Part shown: piece after piece, positions 60,341 through 64,000 of the stretch
How positions within the stretch are numbered: the first letter of the stretch is position 1
How the letters are laid out: each line of letters begins with the position of its first letter
Origin: Halicephalobus mephisto
Lineage: Eukaryota; Nematoda; Chromadorea; Rhabditida; Panagrolaimidae
NCBI GenBank assembly: GCA_009193035.1
Contig: SWDT01000192.1
Span: 62,001 to 126,000 of the forward strand
Direction of reading: 5' to 3'
Length of the DNA stretch: 64,000 bases
The notes under the pieces: model-generated
Seen by the model: the letters and a program-made list of their open reading frames with translations, nothing else
What the model was told of the DNA's origin: nothing
The model's database searches: none
Program-made: the position numbers and the translations under genes

Positions 60341-61854
60341 AGGTATGGGACAAAAGTATACGGACACTGTATTTTTCCAGGAATCGGGGGAGAAGTGGTT
60401 ATATGGATATTGTTGTGAGATAGTACATAGTGAGTAGTTTATGGAACAATAGAGACTTCCCACACTTTCCTGGTAATTGACTTCAAAAAGTTTTAAAATG
60501 TGGGGTCTCGCACCGAATCCTTGGACATAAGTATACGGACACTTGAGTTTTCTCTTTACTAAGAACCAACAATAATAATCTAATAACCTAGAAATTTCCC
60601 ATCCTTATTAATGACCTTAAAGATCCTTTGACTCATGGAGTCAGATAAGGATTTAAAAGTTTCTTGAGGGATTGACTTCCAGCTCTGCAGGATCGCCCGT
60701 TTGAGCTCTTTAGCGGTGTTGTACTTCCTTCCTTCACGGTAGATATCACGGACAATAATCCCCCAGAGATTCTCCATTGGATTTAAGTCCGGGGAACGGG
60801 AAGGCCAGTCGAGAACACTGACATTATTCCTTTGGAACCATCTCTTAGAACTTGAGCTAACGTGGATCCTAGCGTTATCTTGCTGAAAAGTCAATCGGTT
60901 TCTTCTGTTTCTCCTCCAAAATGGCAGAAGCTTCTCCCTTAGCAATTCCTGGTAATCTCCGCTGTTCATCCTATGGGAGATGAACCCAATCTCCAGCTTC
61001 CCGCGCTCCGAAAAGGCCCCCCAGGTCATGACACTTCCGCCTCCGAAATTTCTCTTGGAAAAGTACTTCTCTTCCTTTCTGAGATCATGCCAGTAGTATC
61101 GGAAACCATCAGGACCGTCACAATTGAATTTTTTCTCATCCGAGAAAACCACCTGAAAGGCAGAAATGATATCAGATCTACGCAAAAAAACCTTACTTTG
61201 CTCCAGTCTCTGCCCATGTTCATTTGGGCAAACCGAAGTCTTTCCTCATGTGTACGTCTTCCAGAGGTGGTGCCTTCTTCATTTTCATCCTTTTGATATA
61301 AGGACATGAATTCAGGACCCGCCTAACTGTCCTAGAAGAAACATTCAGGCCACCCTCAGATTGGATTTGAGTGGACGATTTCATTGAATTTGATCCGATC
61401 CAAGAATTCTTCTTCTATCCCTGTAAGAAACCTTCTTCGGACGACCAGACCTTCTTTTAGGGACAAGACGAGTCATTCTTCCTTGAATCCCGGAACAAGA
61501 ACGATGAAGTTGTCGCGCAATCTGTCGGTAGCTTTTCCCGGCCTTCTTGCAGCAACCATATAACCATATTCAAACTGAGTAAACTCTTGACCATGAGGCA
61601 TCTTCATGTAAAGACGAAAGTGGAAATAGAGTGTAATAAACTGTTAAAAAACCGAGTGTCCGTATACTTATGTCCAAGGATTCGGTGCGAGACCCCACAT
61701 TTTAAAACTTTTTGAAGTCAATTACGCAGAGTGTGGGAAGTCTCTATTGTTCCATAAACTACTCACTATGTACTATCTCACAACAATATCCATATAACCA
61801 CTTCTCCCCGATTCCTGGAAAAATACAGTGTCCGTATACTTTTGTCCCATACCT
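60341..61854. mobile_element. Tc1-like DNA transposon with long terminal inverted repeats
   Basis: Ends AGGTATGGGACAAAAGTATA...CCCATACCT flanked by TA on both sides (60339-60340 and 61855-61856), the Tc1/mariner target duplication. The terminal inverted repeats are about 205 bases and near-identical. Each contains the site AGTATACGGACACT twice (outer edge and inner edge), the IR/DR arrangement of binding sites. It sits beside a GGATAGTGAC cluster. Confidence 0.95.
60580..61601 (-). pseudogene. Tc1-family transposase, DD34E catalytic domain intact, N-terminus disrupted
   Basis: Minus strand, inside the transposon. The catalytic domain is complete: FSDEKKF, QQDNARIH and SPDLNPMENLW, with 34 residues between the second Asp and the Glu (DD34E). 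A 44-base intron (61196-61153) joins W-S-K to VVFSDEKK in frame. Upstream, the start MPHGQEFTQFEYG changes frame before the helix-turn-helix part (KAGKSYRQIARQLHRS) and a stop follows (SDQIQ*), so the DNA-binding half is broken by at least one frameshift and one later stop. The copy is probably inactive, although the ends are well preserved. Confidence 0.85.
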
Positions 61855-63283
61855 TAGTTACTATCCTTATATTGAGAATAATCTTATATAGCGACTAAAC
61901 AGTAGTCTGTTATCACAAATGGTTATTACTGAAGTTTACATAGGTGCAAACTTGGATAGTGACTATTTTAAAAAATGCATTGTTCTTCCCAATCACTATC
62001 CATTTCTATGTTGGAAACAATCCTGGATAGTGACTAAATATTATCATTGAAACTAGTCACTATCCATTTTTATATCGGTGCAAACTTGGATAGTGACTAA
62101 GAATCAACCATCGATCCTAGTTACTATCCACTTTTGTAATGATGTCAATCCTGGATAGTAACTAAATATTATCATCGAAACTAGTCACTATCCATTTTTA
62201 CATTATTATCAATCTTGGATAGTGACTAAGAATTAACCATATATCCTAGTTACTATCCACTTTTGTAATGATGTCAATCCTGGATAGTGACTAAATATTA
62301 TTATTGAAATTAGTCACTATCCATTTTTACATCGGTGCAAACTTGGATAGTGATTAAACTTATCACCGAAACCGGTCACTGTCCATTTTTATGGCGATAT
62401 CAAACTTGGATGATGACAAAACCAAACTTATCATCGAAAACAATCATTATCTTGTTTTTTTCACTGGACGAAAACAAAATACCAATTTTCCAAATGACTT
62501 CATTTATCCAAAATTCAGTTGTCATTTTTTCAAGCTATTTAAAATTTTTCGAAACATATTTGAAAACGATTTTTAAAAAAATACAAAATTCAAACAAAAG
62601 CACTCTGTTTTACGTCGAAATATTCACGAATATTTTCCAGATATACTTTAGACTCCAAGGAAACAATCTCAGGTTTTGATCGTTGGTGACGATGAAAGTC
62701 ACGTACAAAATCCAATTTTTAAAAATTCTAAAAAAAATTTAAAAATAAAAAAAAAATTTTAAAAATTCAAATTTTTCGCAATATTTGAAAGAAAACAAAA
62801 TTCAAAAATAAAATACACACAATTGCAAATTAATAATAATAATAAAAATATATAAAAGTTGATTTTAAAAATTAAAATTTAAAAATTTTATTTTTTTAAA
62901 TTTTATTTCCCGCGATTTTTGGCGTTGCGTTCCTGGTGTTTTCCGACTCATTTGGTCCTTTTCCTGAATTTTCGCATTTCTTTCATCAGTCTTTCGTCAT
63001 CTCCAACTTTTTTGTTTCTGCAATATTCCGTAATATTGATACTTTGCGAGCAGAAACCGTATTGTTCTTATGCATTATCTTCGTTTCAGGCCATAAAAGC
63101 TCATTTTGAGTTCACGATTGTCCGCGAAACCAACTGACCTAGAAATCTGCTCCCATCGGTCCCCAAGACCTTGATACACTATTTTGGTTTAAAAAAATGA
63201 AAGAAGAATTGACATTTGAAAGCGGTCAAAGTCGTGCCAGATAGTGGAAGTCAGAAGGGTCCCTAATTTGTGAGTTTTATTTT
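61855..63283. other. GGATAGTGAC cluster and AT-rich spacer
   Basis: 61900-62410 holds about 17 motif copies in alternating orientation, with near-repeats such as ATCATCGAAACTAGTCACTA. 62690-62900 is A-rich. At 63090-63137 a strong acceptor (TTCGTTTCAG) precedes an open stretch AIKAHFEFTIVRETN and a stop, a possible terminal exon with no convincing partner. Confidence 0.6.
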
Positions 63284-63466
63284 TTATTTCGTTTCCCAAG
63301 TTTTCGAAATTAATTTCATATATAAATTTCCGTTTTTATCGTAAGTTACCCCCTTAGCGAGGAATTTCTCTAGTCGAGCCAAGTGTCCAATTTGATTGTT
63401 TTTGTTCAATGATCTTTTATCAATGAAAAAAGAACACAAAAATAGGTCCTTGAAACTGTTTTTCAT
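63284..63466 (-). CDS. Candidate small protein, 60 residues
   Basis: Single open frame from ATG 63466, with strong purine-first codon bias; ends KGVTYDKNGNLYMKLISKTW and four more residues. It starts 17 bases from the divergent gene at 63484, so both could not have ordinary separate promoters. It may be the last exon of a longer gene or a pseudogene piece. No family recognised. Confidence 0.3.
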   Translation of the reverse strand: MKNSFKDLFLCSFFIDKRSLNKNNQIGHLARLEKFLAKGVTYDKNGNLYMKLISKTWETK

Positions 63467-63483
63467 TTTTGTTTTTGTCAAAC

Positions 63484-64000
63484 ATGACGACTGATTTGTC
63501 ATCCACGATGAATCCTTGTTATTTAGATAATCGCAGAGCTATAATGGATATTGCTGGTAGAATGGAGTTTGCCGGTGGCTCGTTTGGTTTGACGGACGGA
63601 CAGCGGGCCATGATAATCAGAATCGTCGAGACCATTTTGAGAATTCCTGGAGTTGTTTTACTGGAACTCTGGTGGATTAAATTCGATATTGCTGTCAATG
63701 AAATCAGAACCAATGTTCTCAACAAAGGAGCTTTGCCACATTACTTGGAAACTTCGAAAATTATTGAATTTATCGACAACAGAAACATGGACGCCGTCGT
63801 TGCTGGGATCTTGAGCTTTGCAGGTTTGTTTTTTGAGCGTTTTCATATATGAATCCCGATTTCCAGTGATCCTACTGTGCTTGATTCTGCTGACAGTGCC
63901 TCTGGAAAGACTGTTCCGGATTTACGTCCATGTGGCCAGTCTTCTTCTTTTCGGATTGGCTCATTTCCTTTCTGTTCGTTATGTGGTCCTTGAACGCGAT
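63484..64000 (+). CDS. Unrecognised membrane protein, N-terminal part, runs off the window
   Basis: Exons 63484-63823 and 63867 to the window edge, joined across a 43-base intron in phase 1. The first 113 residues are soluble-looking with a semi-hydrophobic helix (IIRIVETILRIPGVVLLELW). The second exon starts with a transmembrane helix (VILLCLILLTVPLERLF) and a second (VHVASLLLFGLAHFL). The start is the second possible in-frame start of the open frame, the first true ATG. Good splice sites and codon pattern support a real gene; I do not recognise the family. Confidence 0.75.

Overview
The window looks like nuclear DNA of a rhabditid-type nematode, probably Caenorhabditis or a close relative. 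The evidence is very AT-rich DNA, introns of about 42-60 bases ending in TTTCAG or TTTTAG, splice-acceptor-like sites just upstream of several start codons (possible trans-splicing), a DUF273 glycosyltransferase (a family known mainly from nematodes), a nematode-like tRNA-Asn and a Tc1-type transposon. I cannot name the species. Exon borders below were read by hand and checked by codon phase.

Layout. 0.7-11.3 kb (+ strand) holds four conserved housekeeping genes: COP9 signalosome subunit 1 (csn-1), the zinc-finger factor HINFP (hinf-1), mitochondrial ribosomal protein mS27 (mrps-27) and a BORC subunit (BORCS8). 11.3-27.7 kb is gene-poor and built of tandem and inverted repeats. It contains an inverted, partly deleted copy of thioester-protein exons with a tRNA-Asn (12.7-13.6 kb) and a 3.8-kb foldback element (18.2-22.0 kb). 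27.7-39.9 kb (+) is one large thioester/alpha-2-macroglobulin (TEP/CD109) gene with a predicted GPI tail and six alternative cassette exons for its hypervariable region. One of its introns carries a second tRNA-Asn on the opposite strand. 40.5-41.9 kb (-) is tyrosyl-DNA phosphodiesterase 2. 42.9-45.1 kb (+) is a BTB protein with a 12-residue repeat that may read on into a four-helix membrane segment. 46.2-51.2 kb (-) is a Dispatched-type RND/sterol-sensing protein. 51.4-53.4 kb (+) may hold a small serine-rich gene. 54.7-56.5 kb (-) is the DUF273 gene. 56.5-63.3 kb is repeats with a Tc1-like transposon of about 1.5 kb. A membrane-protein gene runs off the right edge.

The genes do not form one pathway; csn-1, hinf-1, mrps-27 and BORCS8 share strand only, and an operon for the last three is possible but unproven. 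The most notable structure is the TEP gene. All six cassette exons enter in phase 1 and leave in phase 2, so the reading frame survives only when one is used at a time, a built-in lock for making alternative bait regions. The second notable signal is a short motif (CTTGGATAGTGACT and its reverse complement) that recurs in alternating orientation in clusters across the whole window.
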